The position numbers and the translations under genes are program-made. A stretch of DNA of 64,000 bases from Bacteroidales bacterium. GTDB taxonomy: Bacteria > Bacteroidota > Bacteroidia > Bacteroidales > Lentimicrobiaceae. The notes under the pieces are model-generated. The model saw only the letters and a program-made list of their open reading frames with translations, was not told the origin of the DNA and made no database searches. This document shows, one piece after another, positions 57,142 through 64,000 of this stretch; the stretch's first letter is position 1, and each line of letters begins with the position of its first letter. The stretch lies in NCBI GenBank assembly GCA_016709025.1, contig JADJEQ010000012.1:172068-236067 (forward strand), written 5' to 3'.

Positions 57142-57334
57142 CCCCGAACAGGCACTTCCCATTTTTACGCAGATCCTGGATGCTTTTCAATACGCACATA
57201 GCAAAGGCATTGTTCACCGTGATATTAAACCGTCAAATATCTTTATAAGTGGGGGCAATCAGGTTAAGATTCTTGATTTCGGGATAGCGAAAATATTCGG
57301 AACGGTCGACGATTTCACCAGTACCGGCACACAA

Positions 57335-57901
57335 ATGGGGACGCCTGTATATATGAGCCCCGAGCAGGTAAAAGCCGATAAAAGCATCGACCACAGAAGT
57401 GATATCTATTCACTGGGCATTACATTGTTCTTTGCCCTGAACGGTAAACCACCCTACGACAGCACAACTCAATCCAGTTATGAAATATTCAATAAAATTG
57501 TACTCGATCCGGTACCCGATCTTGGTACCGATCCCTTAATAAACGGGATAATCCATAAAGCAGCTAACAAAGACCGGGATCAGCGTTTTCAGGAGAGCAG
57601 GGATTTTCGCGACGCGTTGATAAATTACAAAAATTCTGCCGCTGCTGAAATGAATGACGATAAAACATTGATCGATTTTCCATCAGCAGCAGCATTCAAT
57701 CTGAAGAAGGGAGAAGGCAGGGCAAATGAACAAGGTTATCAGGCGGCCGGAAAAAAGGAAGGAAGCATCGTATCAGAACTTAATGAAGATAGCAAAGGGA
57801 GTAGTTTCTTAAGCCATAACCTCATGAAAATTCTGGTATATTTGCAAGTGGTTGTATATCTTACAGGCATTTTACTAACAATATTTATTTCTGATTTATG
57901 A
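57335..57901 (+). CDS. C-terminal fragment of Ser/Thr protein kinase with tail anchor
   Basis: The true frame is open from 57132: catalytic loop HRDIKPSNIF, DFG in VKILDFGIAKIFG, activation segment end GTPVYMSPEQ, HRSDIYSLGITLFFALNGKPPY. After the kinase domain comes a ~90-residue linker, then one transmembrane helix at the very C-terminus (MKILVYLQVVVYLTGILLTIFI). This implies a membrane-tethered cytoplasmic kinase, about 358 residues when repaired. Its stop overlaps the next ATG (ATGA), so the two are translationally coupled. Confidence 0.87.
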   Translation: MGTPVYMSPEQVKADKSIDHRSDIYSLGITLFFALNGKPPYDSTTQSSYEIFNKIVLDPVPDLGTDPLINGIIHKAANKDRDQRFQESRDFRDALINYKNSAAAEMNDDKTLIDFPSAAAFNLKKGEGRANEQGYQAAGKKEGSIVSELNEDSKGSSFLSHNLMKILVYLQVVVYLTGILLTIFISDL

Positions 57902-58128
57902 AAAAAACAATACTTCTATGTGCTATTTTTATCCTGGGCTTCCTGTCTGTGTATAGTCAGATGTCAAGCCCTGAAACAATTGATACAACAACCTTTGCAA
58001 ATGATCTGGCGTTGCTTGAAAATAAGGTGAAATTTTTACAGATCATTGTAATCGCTTCCTTTTCAATCAACCTCATTTTGTCGGTTGTCATTATATACGC
58101 TTTGATGAAAAAAAGCAAAATAAAATAA
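57898..58128 (+). CDS. Small membrane protein coupled to the kinase gene (76 aa)
   Basis: N-terminal signal-like helix (MKKTILLCAIFILGFLSVYSQ), a short polar stretch (MSSPETIDTTTFANDLALLENKV), then a second transmembrane helix (FLQIIVIASFSINLILSVVIIYALM) and a basic end (KKSKIK). No family recognised. The 4-bp ATGA overlap with the kinase gene argues that it is real and functionally linked, perhaps as a kinase partner or sensor. Confidence 0.75.
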   Translation: MKKTILLCAIFILGFLSVYSQMSSPETIDTTTFANDLALLENKVKFLQIIVIASFSINLILSVVIIYALMKKSKIK

Positions 58129-58259
58129 GCCTAACCGGTTGCTCAGATAGTGATAAACTGGGCAAATTTCCAGGAAAACCTATTTTTATCGGATCAGTTT
58201 TCTTTGGTCATATATATTCATAAGCCGGCCCGGATTAAAAAATTCAGCATTTTTTATAA

Positions 58260-59270
58260 ATGAAATACTTTATTGCGAATTTACTTGCACTGCCTGGCCT
58301 TAACCGAACCCTGGTGAAGGGTTTGAGGGATCAGAAGGCGTTTATGCAGAATACTGTTTTAAAGGATATTGAGGAGATTAAACGGCATCAGGATGATAGC
58401 CTGAAAGAGGCGGACTTTAAGAAGATTACAGAGTACTACGGTTTTGCTGTTCCCGCAATACTGGGAGAGGGTTTCTGCCTGCTCAGGGGTAAGGAAATGG
58501 CGTTGCATGAGCGTTATGCAATGACTTACCTGGGTGCGTTGACAGGGCTGTTTGATGACTTTTTTGATGTAAAGAAAACGTCTGTAACCCATATCCGCGA
58601 ACTGGTTGATCATCCTGATGAGCAACTGTCTGAAAACTCCCATGAGTTGCTGTTTGTCAGATTCTTCAGGAAAGCTCTTGAGAACATCCATGATTTTTAC
58701 CGGTTAACAAAAAGTATCAACAATGTTTTTGATGCACAGATTCTCAGCGGAAAACAAACCAGCCAGGCAATAGAAAGAGATGAAATACAGCAGATAACGC
58801 TTCTGAAAGGTGGATTCTCCCTGCTTTTTTACAGAAGCGCTCTGGATGAGCCTGTTGGCTTATCAGAAGAAAAAATGCTTTTTAGTTTGGGGGGCATCAG
58901 CCAGTTGGAAAATGACCTGTTTGATGTTTACAAAGATTATTGTAATGGAATAAAAACACTGGCAACAACAGAGAACAAAATAGGTAACCTCCGCAAATAC
59001 TATACCGGGTTGATGGAAGAAACCTTTGCGCTGGTTCACCTGACCAGCTTTCCCGATGAGCATAAGAAAAAGTTTCTGAGATTCATCGCGCTCATTATCA
59101 GCAGGGGATTTGTTTGTCTGGATCTTTTGGAAAAGAGAGAAAAAGCAACGAATCATGTTTTTTCTCTTCCGGAATACAAAAGGCCTGAACTGATATGCGA
59201 TATGGATAAACCCGGAAACAAAATTAAACTCTTCAGCCATTATGCAAAATGTTACACTGAACCAAAGTAA
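58260..59270 (+). CDS. Class I isoprenoid-synthase-like protein (336 aa)
   Basis: All-alpha protein without a signal peptide. Residues 99-103 are DDFFD in YLGALTGLFDDFFDVKK, the first Asp-rich metal motif. Residues 218-226, NDLFDVYKD in GGISQLENDLFDVYKD, fit the second metal motif (NDxxSxxKE/DDxxD type). Spacing of ~115 residues is as in terpene and polyprenyl synthases. I recall similar Bacteroidota proteins annotated only as 'class 1 isoprenoid biosynthesis enzyme'. The likely reaction is Mg2+-dependent ionisation of a prenyl diphosphate, but substrate and product are unknown. It lies 130 bp downstream of the kinase and small membrane protein genes, same strand. Confidence 0.72.
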   Translation: MKYFIANLLALPGLNRTLVKGLRDQKAFMQNTVLKDIEEIKRHQDDSLKEADFKKITEYYGFAVPAILGEGFCLLRGKEMALHERYAMTYLGALTGLFDDFFDVKKTSVTHIRELVDHPDEQLSENSHELLFVRFFRKALENIHDFYRLTKSINNVFDAQILSGKQTSQAIERDEIQQITLLKGGFSLLFYRSALDEPVGLSEEKMLFSLGGISQLENDLFDVYKDYCNGIKTLATTENKIGNLRKYYTGLMEETFALVHLTSFPDEHKKKFLRFIALIISRGFVCLDLLEKREKATNHVFSLPEYKRPELICDMDKPGNKIKLFSHYAKCYTEPK

Positions 59271-59476
59271 AAATATCTGTTACCTGCACTGAAACCATCT
59301 GAGTTGCAATTGTTTTTAATTGCATCTCCGGTTAAAGGTTCATACCTGGTTAGGTAAACAGATTTATTTTTACTGAATAATCTATACCGGATTTTTAAAA
59401 TTTTGGCATAGCAGATCTTCAACATATTCCAACCTGTGGATTGAACATTTTCAAATCCGACAGGTTTATTTAGCCA

Positions 59477-59686
59477 ATGAACAGCGTCGTGGAGAAAGAA
59501 AAAAACAGCAGCGAGCCGAAGTCACCCTGCAGAAAAGTATGCCGTCTTGATGAAGAGGGCATGTGCGTCGGGTGCTTCAGAATGCTTGATGAAATAGCAA
59601 ATTGGGGTATTATGACCAACCCTGAGCGATCAGATATTCTCAGGAAGGCCCATTTAAGGATGCAACTGAGGGATTTGAAACTCTGA
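59477..59686 (+). CDS. DUF1289 family small protein (69 aa)
   Basis: Four-cysteine motif SPCRKVCRLDEEGMCVGCFRMLDEIANW, characteristic of DUF1289 proteins, then a helical tail (NPERSDILRKAHLRMQLRDLKL). The Cys pattern could bind a metal or Fe-S cluster (inference). Function unknown. It is convergent with gldB, whose stop abuts it directly with no gap. Confidence 0.88.
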   Translation: MNSVVEKEKNSSEPKSPCRKVCRLDEEGMCVGCFRMLDEIANWGIMTNPERSDILRKAHLRMQLRDLKL

Positions 59687-60700
59687 TCAGTTTTTTGCAG
59701 GTTTGTAGCCCGATTTCTCCAGTATTTCCTGCGAGTTTGTATTTGCCATCAGTTCTTTAAGAGCTGTTTTTGTCTTCGCAGCATATTTTTTAACAATTTG
59801 CCAACCAAGCCAGGCACCGGTTTTCGAAGGTGATTCCTGTGAAAATGATGCTGTAAAAGGCCCGTCGGTCATGAACATACTCATTGATTGGGCATCAGAA
59901 GAATACAATAGCTCATTTTCGATCAGAAACTCCCACAGGTTGCTTTCATTTTCAATACACCAGGCCATTTGACCAGCAGTATATCCCGCAATTAGCCGAC
60001 TTTCGGTTTCGGGAAGCATAACTTCTGCAAAATACAGTATTTTACCTTCTTCTATCATGGCATCAAGCAATACCGGCGTTTTTGTGCCGGAAATGTATTG
60101 CATTGACATTTCCTTTATGCAATCGGGCAGAATATGATCCGGGGTAAGCCGGTCGGAGATATACAGGGGAATGCCCATTTTACGATAACCCGGGTAGTCG
60201 CTTCCGAGGAACATATCGAGAGCAACGACCAGGTCAGTGTTGGTGTATTTAACCGGGTACTGGAAGTCAAAGCCACTCACATAAGTATATACCACAGGTT
60301 CTGTAAATCCGGGCAATTCACTTTTCAACCTTTTAAAAGCAATGTTAAATTCCTCTGCCAACCCGTTCAGATCGGGAAATTGCTTTAAACATTCGGCATA
60401 AACTTCCTGGTTTTGCCTGTTATCCACGAATTCGCGAAGCCGGGCAATGGCTTCCGGCGAAGTATAATTTTCGCCAAGAAATACCCGGTATTCAGGGGCA
60501 ATCTTTTTCAAGCCTTCCACTATATTCTCAGGGGGAATGCTAAACAGGGCCTTCTCATAACGGTGGATTACCAAAGCCGGGTTCGTTTGGTCTGTATCCG
60601 TGGATGTATTGCTTCCGGCTCTTTTTTCCTTTGAATTGCAGGATAATAGTATTAAAAGTGTAGCGAAGAGCAAGCCAATCGGGCGTTTCATATATTTCAT
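59687..60700 (-). CDS. gldB: GldB-like gliding-motility/T9SS-associated lipoprotein
   Basis: Start at 60700 (MKYMKRPIGLLF...); an alternative is 60691. Upstream codons overlap the terminator of the neighbouring gene. Lipoprotein signal LLFATLLILLSCNSK with the lipobox Cys. Family features: VIHRYEKALFSIPPE, YYxxGFDFQYPVKYTNTDLVVALDMFLGSDYPGY, MIEEGKILYFAEVMLP, and the C-terminal TDGPFTASFSQESPSKTGAWLGWQIVKKY. GldB is essential for gliding and linked to type IX secretion in flavobacteria; here the protein probably supports T9SS without implying motility. About 337 residues. Confidence 0.85.
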   Translation of the reverse strand: MKYMKRPIGLLFATLLILLSCNSKEKRAGSNTSTDTDQTNPALVIHRYEKALFSIPPENIVEGLKKIAPEYRVFLGENYTSPEAIARLREFVDNRQNQEVYAECLKQFPDLNGLAEEFNIAFKRLKSELPGFTEPVVYTYVSGFDFQYPVKYTNTDLVVALDMFLGSDYPGYRKMGIPLYISDRLTPDHILPDCIKEMSMQYISGTKTPVLLDAMIEEGKILYFAEVMLPETESRLIAGYTAGQMAWCIENESNLWEFLIENELLYSSDAQSMSMFMTDGPFTASFSQESPSKTGAWLGWQIVKKYAAKTKTALKELMANTNSQEILEKSGYKPAKN

Positions 60701-60737
60701 TTCGGGATTCCGGTAAAGTAAAAACATTGATTGCGAA

Positions 60738-60780
60738 TGCAAAAAAACAAAAAACCCCCGACAATGAACGGTCAGGGGTA
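60738..60780 (-). terminator. Terminator of the outer-membrane barrel gene
   Basis: On the minus strand CCCCTGAC-CGTTCATT-GTCGGGGG is followed by TTTTTTGTTTTTTTG. It lies about 20 bp beyond the stop at 60801 and just upstream of gldB, so gldB needs its own promoter or read-through. Confidence 0.87.
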
Positions 60781-60800
60781 GTAAAACGCTAAAAGGCAGT

Positions 60801-61397
60801 CTAAAGTATTTTCCAGCCCAGGCCAATGGTAAACATATTATTCTTCAGGCTGAAGCTTTCAACCTCCGAAAAATCGCTTAATCCGATTTCATACCTGAGG
60901 TCGAGGGTTAAAAAGAGCACATCCACACCAGCGCCGAATTGCAGCCCAACGTTCGAGTTTTTAATATCGTCGGTTGTAATGGCATCGTCCCAGTTCTCTG
61001 TCGTAATTGTTTTATCGACCGCAATGGAGAAAACTGGTCCGGCCATCGCCCTGACGTTGGCGACTTTCATATTCACAATCCTGAACCCAACGAGAACCGG
61101 AATGTCAACTGAGCTGACTTTGATAGAACCGGAACTACCAGATAGTGCATCATTCTTAAGATAGCCTTCTCTTTTCATGACCAGAAGCTCAGGCTGAATG
61201 TAGAATTTTTCGCCGAACCGCACAAAGGCACCGAAAAAAAATGAATTTTCAATCTCTTCCTGTATCTGTTCCTTGTCGGTGGTGAATTTCGAAAACGACG
61301 CGCCTACCTTGGGTCCGATCGAAAATCCCGGGAGTACCTGTGAAAATGCCAGGTTGCCGATCAGGATAGCGGTGGTTAATAAGATCAGTTTTTTCAT
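60801..61397 (-). CDS. Outer-membrane beta-barrel protein, PorT/OMP_b-brl_2-like (198 aa)
   Basis: Signal peptide (MKKLILLTTAILIGNLAFSQ), then GFSIGPKVGASFSKF, FFGAFVRFGEKFYIQPELLVMKREGY, SVDIPVLVGFRI, VRAMAGPVFSIAV, VGLQFGAGVDVLFLTLDLRYEIGLSDF and a C-terminal FTIGLGWKIL, the amphipathic strand pattern of small 8-stranded outer-membrane barrels. It is transcribed divergently from the PorT-like gene at 61577, with ~180 bp between. Function not assignable beyond family. Confidence 0.85.
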   Translation of the reverse strand: MKKLILLTTAILIGNLAFSQVLPGFSIGPKVGASFSKFTTDKEQIQEEIENSFFFGAFVRFGEKFYIQPELLVMKREGYLKNDALSGSSGSIKVSSVDIPVLVGFRIVNMKVANVRAMAGPVFSIAVDKTITTENWDDAITTDDIKNSNVGLQFGAGVDVLFLTLDLRYEIGLSDFSEVESFSLKNNMFTIGLGWKIL

Positions 61398-61576
61398 GGG
61401 CTGTTTTTTTTGTTGAGCAAATATAATATAATTTGAATATATGTTGAGGGTTCAGAATACACAAAGTTCATGCCCTGGCTTGATTTTTTGTAGATTTGCA
61501 CTTCCTGGAGAAATACGGAAGTGCTTATATACTTAAGCCCCTTTCTTCAGGCATGGAAAAACAAAAGATCAATCGT

Positions 61577-62269
61577 ATGAGAAATAACAACTTCAAAGCA
61601 ATTGTAATTATTGCTTTTCTGTCAATTTTTACATTAGCCGCCCGGGCTCAGTATAAAAGTGTTGTTCTGGGGGTGAAAGTTGCCCCAAACCTTGGATGGA
61701 TGAAAACAGACCAGGAAGGCTATCAGTCAGAAGGCTCTGTTGCCGGAATAAACTGGGGCCTGGTGGCTGAGTTTTATTTTGCCGAAAACTATGCTTTTGG
61801 CTCCGGTTTTACTTTCAACTTTCAGAATGGTAAACTGGCATACCCTGATGAACAAGGCCAGGATGCAGGGATTCTAACCCGCAGTTACAGGTTGAAGTAT
61901 CTTGAATTTCCGGCTGTGATAAAGATGAAAACCAATGTGATGGGTGGGTTCAGGTTTTATGGTCAGATCGGGGCCGGGTTTGGCATCAGGTTAAGCTCAA
62001 AGGGCAAAGATGTTTTTACATCACCCGGCAATCCGGACGTAACCACCGATTTCAGGCTGATCGATTCTCAAACGACCTTGTTTAAAGCCTCAATGATTGT
62101 AGGAGCCGGTGTTGAATATCCGCTCGACAATTCCACTTCTCTGGTGGCCGGAATCAATTTCAACAATGGTTTCACCAATGCCTTGAAAGGTAACAATACG
62201 ATAAATACTGATCTTGAGCACCATGGCGTGCCCAATATGCTTGAATTGAGTCTTTCGGTTATGTTCTGA
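61577..62269 (+). CDS. PorT-like outer-membrane protein (230 aa)
   Basis: Start at 61577 (MRNNNFKAIVIIAFLSIFTLAARAQ), which gives a clean signal peptide; the longer frame from 61496 adds 27 unlikely codons. Strands: VVLGVKVAPNLGWMKTD, WGLVAEFYFAENYAFGSGFTFNFQNG, YLEFPAVIKMKTNVMGGFRFYGQIGAGFGIRL, SMIVGAGVEYPLDNSTSLVAGINFNNGF, ending LELSLSVMF with terminal Phe. The SYRLKYLEFPAVIKMKT block is typical of PorT-family barrels; PorT is needed for T9SS in Porphyromonas. It is 28 bp from nadE and probably co-transcribed. Confidence 0.8.
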   Translation: MRNNNFKAIVIIAFLSIFTLAARAQYKSVVLGVKVAPNLGWMKTDQEGYQSEGSVAGINWGLVAEFYFAENYAFGSGFTFNFQNGKLAYPDEQGQDAGILTRSYRLKYLEFPAVIKMKTNVMGGFRFYGQIGAGFGIRLSSKGKDVFTSPGNPDVTTDFRLIDSQTTLFKASMIVGAGVEYPLDNSTSLVAGINFNNGFTNALKGNNTINTDLEHHGVPNMLELSLSVMF

Positions 62270-62297
62270 GAGGAAGCGTGCAAAAACAACCAGAAAA

Positions 62298-63947
62298 ATG
62301 AAGATTGCTCTTGCTCAGTTAAATTACATCACCGGTGATTTTTCCGGCAATGTCACAAAGATAATAGAGGTTGTCCGTAAGTCGCGTGATTCAGGGGCTG
62401 AATTGGTCGTTTTCGCCGAACTTGCCATTACCGGCTATCCACCACGGGATTTTCTGGAATTTGAGGATTTTATACTCAAATCGGAGGATGCTGTAAAACA
62501 GATCGCTGCTGAATGCAAAGGCATCGCGGCGATTGTTGGAGGGCCTTCGCGCAACCTCACCGGCAGGGGGAAGCCTCTCTTCAATACAGCCTGGTTTCTG
62601 AGCGATGGGGTTGTGAAACATCTGACACATAAGAGCCTTTTGCCCAATTACGATGTTTTTGATGAATACCGCTATTTTGAACCGGCTAATGAATATCAGA
62701 TCATCACATTCAAAGGAGTAAAACTGGCGGTTACCATCTGCGAAGACATCTGGAATACCGGCGAAATACCACTTTATAACCGTTTCCCAATGGATGAACT
62801 GGTATTGCAGCACCCCGATCTGGTCATCAATATCGCCGCTTCACCGTTTAATTACCACCAGGCATTGATCCGTAAACAGGTGTTGCGCGAAAATGCGCTG
62901 AAATATAAACTTCCCGTTGTATATGTAAACCATGTTGGAGCACAAACCGAGCTGATTTTCGATGGAGGCTCCATGGCCTGCGACGATGGGGGCAATGTAA
63001 AGGAGGCACTTGCTTTTTTTGATGAAGACTTCCGCGTTGTGGATGTTGACAAATCCTGGACCGGAGCTGTCCCAGCCTCTGAAATCGTGATTCCGGAAAA
63101 AGTTGATGATATCGGTGTGGTTCACGATGCCCTGGTGCTGGGTATCCGCGATTATTTTGGCAAGTTGGGGTTTAATAAAGCGATTCTTGGCTTGTCAGGA
63201 GGTATTGATTCTGCCGTAACCATGGTGTTGGCAGCCGAAGCGCTTGGGCATGAAAATGTCAGGGGGATTTTGCTGCCTTCTGAATTTTCGTCGGGGCATT
63301 CAATCGACGATGCCCGGCAACTGGCCATAAACCTTGGCAGCCCATATGATCAGATCTCCATTGCTGAAGCTTATAAATCCTTTGAGCGCAGCCTGCACCC
63401 TTTTTTCAAAGATCTTCCGTTTGGCCTGGCCGAAGAGAACCTTCAGGCCCGTACCAGGGCGGTTATCCTGATGGCCATGTCGAATAAATTTGGGTATATT
63501 CTGCTCAATACCAGCAATAAGAGTGAAGCAGCCGTGGGCTATGGTACCCTGTATGGCGATATGTGCGGCGGTTTGTCGGTGCTGGGCGATGTGTACAAGA
63601 CCGAAGTCTATCAGCTGGCCGCTTACATCAACCGTGAAAGGGAAATCATCCCCGAAAACTCCATTACCAAACCGCCGTCGGCAGAGCTCAGACCCGGACA
63701 GAAAGACAGCGATTCATTGCCCGATTACGAATTGCTCGACCGTTTACTTTATCAGTATATAGAAAAGCGGAAAGGCCCCCGGGAGTTGGAGGAAATGGGA
63801 TTTGAAAGCGCGTTGGTTGCCCGTGTTTTGAGGATGGTGAATACCAATGAATGGAAACGATACCAGACACCGCCAATTCTTCGTGTTTCGCCCAAAGCTT
63901 TTGGGATGGGGCGCAGGATGCCGATCGTTGGGAAATATCTGGGGTAG
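62298..63947 (+). CDS. nadE: Glutamine-dependent NAD+ synthetase (549 aa)
   Basis: The N-terminal nitrilase-type glutaminase domain (~1-260) has its triad in FAELAITGYPPRDF (Glu), HKSLLPNYDVFDEYRYF (Lys) and VTICEDIWNTG (Cys). The C-terminal synthetase domain (~275-549) has the PP-loop LGLSGGIDSAVTMVLAAEALG, then SSGHSIDDARQLA, NLQARTRAVILMAMSN, LLNTSNKSEAAVGYGTLYGDMCGG and TKPPSAELRPGQKDSDSLPDY. It converts deamido-NAD to NAD using ammonia channelled from glutamine. Full length. Confidence 0.98.
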   Translation: MKIALAQLNYITGDFSGNVTKIIEVVRKSRDSGAELVVFAELAITGYPPRDFLEFEDFILKSEDAVKQIAAECKGIAAIVGGPSRNLTGRGKPLFNTAWFLSDGVVKHLTHKSLLPNYDVFDEYRYFEPANEYQIITFKGVKLAVTICEDIWNTGEIPLYNRFPMDELVLQHPDLVINIAASPFNYHQALIRKQVLRENALKYKLPVVYVNHVGAQTELIFDGGSMACDDGGNVKEALAFFDEDFRVVDVDKSWTGAVPASEIVIPEKVDDIGVVHDALVLGIRDYFGKLGFNKAILGLSGGIDSAVTMVLAAEALGHENVRGILLPSEFSSGHSIDDARQLAINLGSPYDQISIAEAYKSFERSLHPFFKDLPFGLAEENLQARTRAVILMAMSNKFGYILLNTSNKSEAAVGYGTLYGDMCGGLSVLGDVYKTEVYQLAAYINREREIIPENSITKPPSAELRPGQKDSDSLPDYELLDRLLYQYIEKRKGPRELEEMGFESALVARVLRMVNTNEWKRYQTPPILRVSPKAFGMGRRMPIVGKYLG

Positions 63948-63956
63948 ATTGGGTTT

Positions 63957-63996
63957 ATTAGCTTATTAGCATATTAGCTGATTAGCAAATTAGCGA
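63957..63996. repeat. Five 8-bp ATTAGCNN units after nadE
   Basis: ATTAGC recurs at 63957, 63965, 63973, 63981 and 63989, each followed by two variable bases, and may continue past the window edge. It has the same 8-bp period as the array near 42.1-42.5 kb, with a different core sequence. Confidence 0.9.
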
Positions 63997-64000
63997 TTTC

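Noticed and set aside
1..64000. Cohesin-type scaffold partner, and tRNA or rRNA genes, in the window
   Set aside because: I read for cohesin-like domains, tRNA T-loops and rRNA signatures and recognised none; absence by eye is not proof.

Overview
The window comes from a Bacteroidota genome, probably a Bacteroidales-like lineage. The evidence is type IX secretion (T9SS) C-terminal domains, a GldB lipoprotein, PorT-type outer-membrane barrels, DFGDAP/GEVED and PKD repeats in giant secreted proteins, gingipain-family (C25) peptidases, a Bacteroidota-length SecA with a C-terminal zinc motif, and a TTTG/TAnnTTTG-type promoter. I recognised no rRNA, tRNA, CRISPR array, phage or transposase gene.

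Region 1 (1-30.5 kb, all genes on the minus strand) is a block of large exported proteins. From left to right it holds: a giant PKD/Ig-like protein with at least five DFGDAP/GEVED repeats that runs off the left edge; a beta-solenoid protein broken by four frameshifts; a BNR/sortilin-like protein; a protein with five ~60-residue repeats; a small beta-helix protein; two gingipain-like C25 peptidases; and an M14 carboxypeptidase. Six of these end in the same ~190-residue tail. It has an unnamed ~125-residue domain (marked by a YYxxxxHRNS motif), then a dockerin-like pair of calcium-binding loops, then a terminal proline. The set looks like a co-located surface-protease/adhesin system sharing one anchoring or assembly tail, and it is the best candidate for an under-described system here. 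The two C25 genes share a ~2.1 kb almost identical 3' tract, while their catalytic halves have diverged.

Region 2 (30.9-42.1 kb, minus strand) is housekeeping: frr, pyrH, an M28 aminopeptidase with a genuine T9SS tail, secA, a DUF2795 protein, cob(I)alamin adenosyltransferase, a LolD/MacB-type ABC ATPase, a SAM methyltransferase and comM/yifB. All are intact.

Region 3 (42-57 kb) mixes accessory genes and repeat-rich gaps: 8-bp-period arrays, a hairpin element with terminal inverted repeats, an SBBP/T9SS protein, an HTH plus pentapeptide-repeat regulator with three 21-bp-spaced upstream repeats, an M48 peptidase, an aquaporin, a GH3 glycosidase, a methyltransferase, and an ECF sigma/regulator/outer-membrane trio. 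Many genes here carry one-base indels.

Region 4 (56.8-64 kb) has a Ser/Thr kinase (frameshifted) overlapping a small membrane protein, a class I isoprenoid-synthase-like protein, a DUF1289 protein, GldB, two outer-membrane barrels (the second PorT-like) and glutamine-dependent NAD+ synthetase.

At least fourteen probable single-base indels break eight genes. Most are homopolymer length changes and they are clustered, so each should be treated as a possible sequencing or assembly artefact until read-checked.
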